In this document: positions 5,572 through 5,851 of the stretch, in pieces
Layout of the letters: every line of letters starts with the position of its first letter
Position numbering within the stretch: position 1 is the stretch's first letter
Assembly: GCA_002322525.1 (NCBI GenBank)
Contig: DCOU01000025.1
Span: forward strand, 1-5,851
Source of the DNA: Candidatus Omnitrophica bacterium UBA1562
Lineage (GTDB): Bacteria > Omnitrophota > Gorgyraeia > Gygaellales > Profunditerraquicolaceae
Length of the DNA stretch: 5,851 nucleotides
Direction: 5' to 3'
Notes under the pieces: generated by a model
The model's database searches: none
What the model was told of the DNA's origin: nothing
Seen by the model: only the letters and a program-made list of their open reading frames with translations
Made by a program: the position numbers and the translations under genes

Positions 5572-5579
5572 AAAAGGAG
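5572..5579 (+). promoter_or_regulatory. SD-like AAAAGGAG directly after riboswitch P1
   Basis: AAAAGGAG follows the 3' strand of P1 without a gap, where a translation-controlling riboswitch would place a ribosome site. No ATG, GTG or TTG opens a believable gene at the right distance. It may be a relic of the original controlled gene, cut off by the structured RNA that follows, or part of the 5' segment of that RNA. Confidence 0.3.
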
Positions 5580-5580
5580 C

Positions 5581-5759
5581 TTTACCCATTCGCCAGAAAG
5601 CCACGGGTGTAAACCCGTGGATGAATGGCTTCTGGCTCATGGTTCCGCTTTGGGGAACCTTGCAAGAAAAGATGCCACGGCTGTCCTTCGCGACAGGCTC
5701 AGGATGGTTCGAATGATGGTGAGCGAAGTCGAACCATTAAGCCGTGGAGCTTCACTTTT
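5581..5759 (+). ncRNA. HEARO / IscB omega-RNA-like structured RNA without nuclease gene
   Basis: The region folds into a compact set of helices. CCATTC (5586-5591) pairs with GAATGG (5623-5628), while GCCAGAA (5592-5598) pairs with TTCTGGC (5630-5636). These cross, giving an H-type pseudoknot that encloses the hairpin CCACGGGT-GTAA-ACCCGTGG (5601-5620). Then come the hairpin GGTTCC/GGAACC (5641-5659), a linker TTGCAAGAAAAGATG and the long arm CCACGGCT/AGCCGTGG (5675-5682/5740-5747). This order and the segments TTTACCC, GGCTCATGGTT and ACCTTGCAAG recall HEARO RNAs, which are the omega-RNAs that guide IscB nucleases. That recognition is from memory. No IscB reading frame lies in the window. In IscB systems the guide is the RNA just 5' of the scaffold, which here would be about 5561-5580. 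A different IS-associated or orphan structured RNA is the main alternative. Confidence 0.55.
5683..5738. repeat. REP-like palindrome within the terminal arm of the structured RNA
   Basis: GTCCTTCGCGAC (5683-5694) and GGTTCGA/TCGAACC (5706-5712/5729-5735; 9 bp with flanks, 5704-5737) make two adjacent hairpins. The strings CCTTCGCGACAGGCTCAGGA and GGTGAGCGAAGTCGAACC resemble the CCTTCGACAGGCTCAGGA...GGTGAGC...TCGAACC repeats scattered between genes in many bacteria. Here the repeat fills the loop of the CCACGGCT/AGCCGTGG arm, lengthening it without breaking it. Confidence 0.5.
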
Positions 5760-5765
5760 GACCCG

Positions 5766-5804
5766 CCGAGCTGCTTTTAGGATAAGTGGTTCGGTTTTTA
5801 TTTT
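5766..5804 (+). terminator. Possible intrinsic terminator after the structured RNA
   Basis: CCGAGCTG (5766-5773) can pair with GTGGTTCGG (5787-5794 region) with about three G-U pairs, followed by TTTTTATTTT (5795-5804). This would end the riboswitch/structured-RNA transcript without any protein gene in it. The G-U content makes the stem moderately weak. Confidence 0.4.
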
Positions 5805-5831
5805 AAAAAATATAAGTTTAAAAAATAACTG

Positions 5832-5837
5832 TTGACA
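5832..5837 (+). promoter_or_regulatory. TTGACA -35 box at window end
   Basis: A perfect TTGACA sits in an A/T-rich stretch 14 bases before the window ends. The -10 element would lie beyond the edge, so this is only half a promoter. If real, a gene on the right starts from its own promoter and does not depend on the riboswitch transcript. Confidence 0.35.
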
Positions 5838-5851
5838 GAGATAAATAAAAG

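Noticed and set aside
5389..5640. 83-codon open frame on the - strand
   Set aside because: It is the antisense of the promoter and riboswitch, and its peptide is dictated by the conserved RNA bases.
5581..5640. Right end of an IS200/IS605 element or TnpB-type omega-RNA
   Set aside because: The CCACGGGT hairpin looks similar to IS605 ends, but there is no TnpB coding sequence upstream, and the pseudoknot with further 3' helices fits a HEARO-type RNA better.
5617..5835. 72-codon open frame on + across the structured RNA
   Set aside because: It starts inside the hairpin/pseudoknot, has no SD, and is translated from palindromic repeats and a T-rich terminator. Structure explains the sequence better than coding.

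Overview
The window looks like chromosomal DNA of an uncultivated, probably Gram-negative bacterium. Moderate-to-low GC, short Shine-Dalgarno (SD) sites, TTG starts, a type IV pilus/type II secretion ATPase, a cyclic-di-GMP-I riboswitch and many small palindromes suggest a candidate-phylum lineage such as Omnitrophota. That placement is inference by general resemblance and is weak.

Layout. (1) 1-130: leader with a long hairpin plus U-tract just upstream of the first gene. (2) 131-2577: three co-directional genes, namely an ABC ATPase, its six-helix ABC-2-type permease, and a membrane-anchored TPR protein starting at TTG. (3) 2578-3016: 439 bases without a gene, packed with palindromic repeats (a hairpin, two 48-nt hairpin units, a CCCCGTTAGA palindrome, AAATCTGTGTAATC repeats), ending in a good sigma70-like promoter. 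(4) 3017-4675: PilB/GspE-family secretion ATPase. (5) 4746-5313: overlapping pair of a 59-aa DUF5678-like protein and a retropepsin-like aspartic-protease-fold protein, probably with its own promoter. (6) 5314-5851: 538 bases without a credible protein gene but dense in structured RNA. In order it holds a CCCCGTTAGA palindrome, an extended -10 promoter, a c-di-GMP-I riboswitch whose P3 arm carries another copy of that palindrome, a pseudoknotted RNA resembling HEARO (the IscB omega-RNA family), a candidate terminator, and a -35 box cut off by the window end.

How the parts may work together. An ABC ATPase/permease pair with a TPR protein next to a pilus ATPase recalls the pilH-pilI genes in the Myxococcus pil cluster, so the first four genes may serve pilus or pseudopilus assembly. 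The riboswitch adds a c-di-GMP input nearby, while the N-terminal domain of the pilus ATPase seems to have lost most of the MshEN c-di-GMP-binding signature. The most unusual arrangement is the last one: a riboswitch with a strong promoter runs straight into a HEARO-like RNA with no nuclease gene in view. Either a mobile RNA element has separated the riboswitch from its gene, or c-di-GMP sensing and an omega-RNA-like transcript are physically linked.
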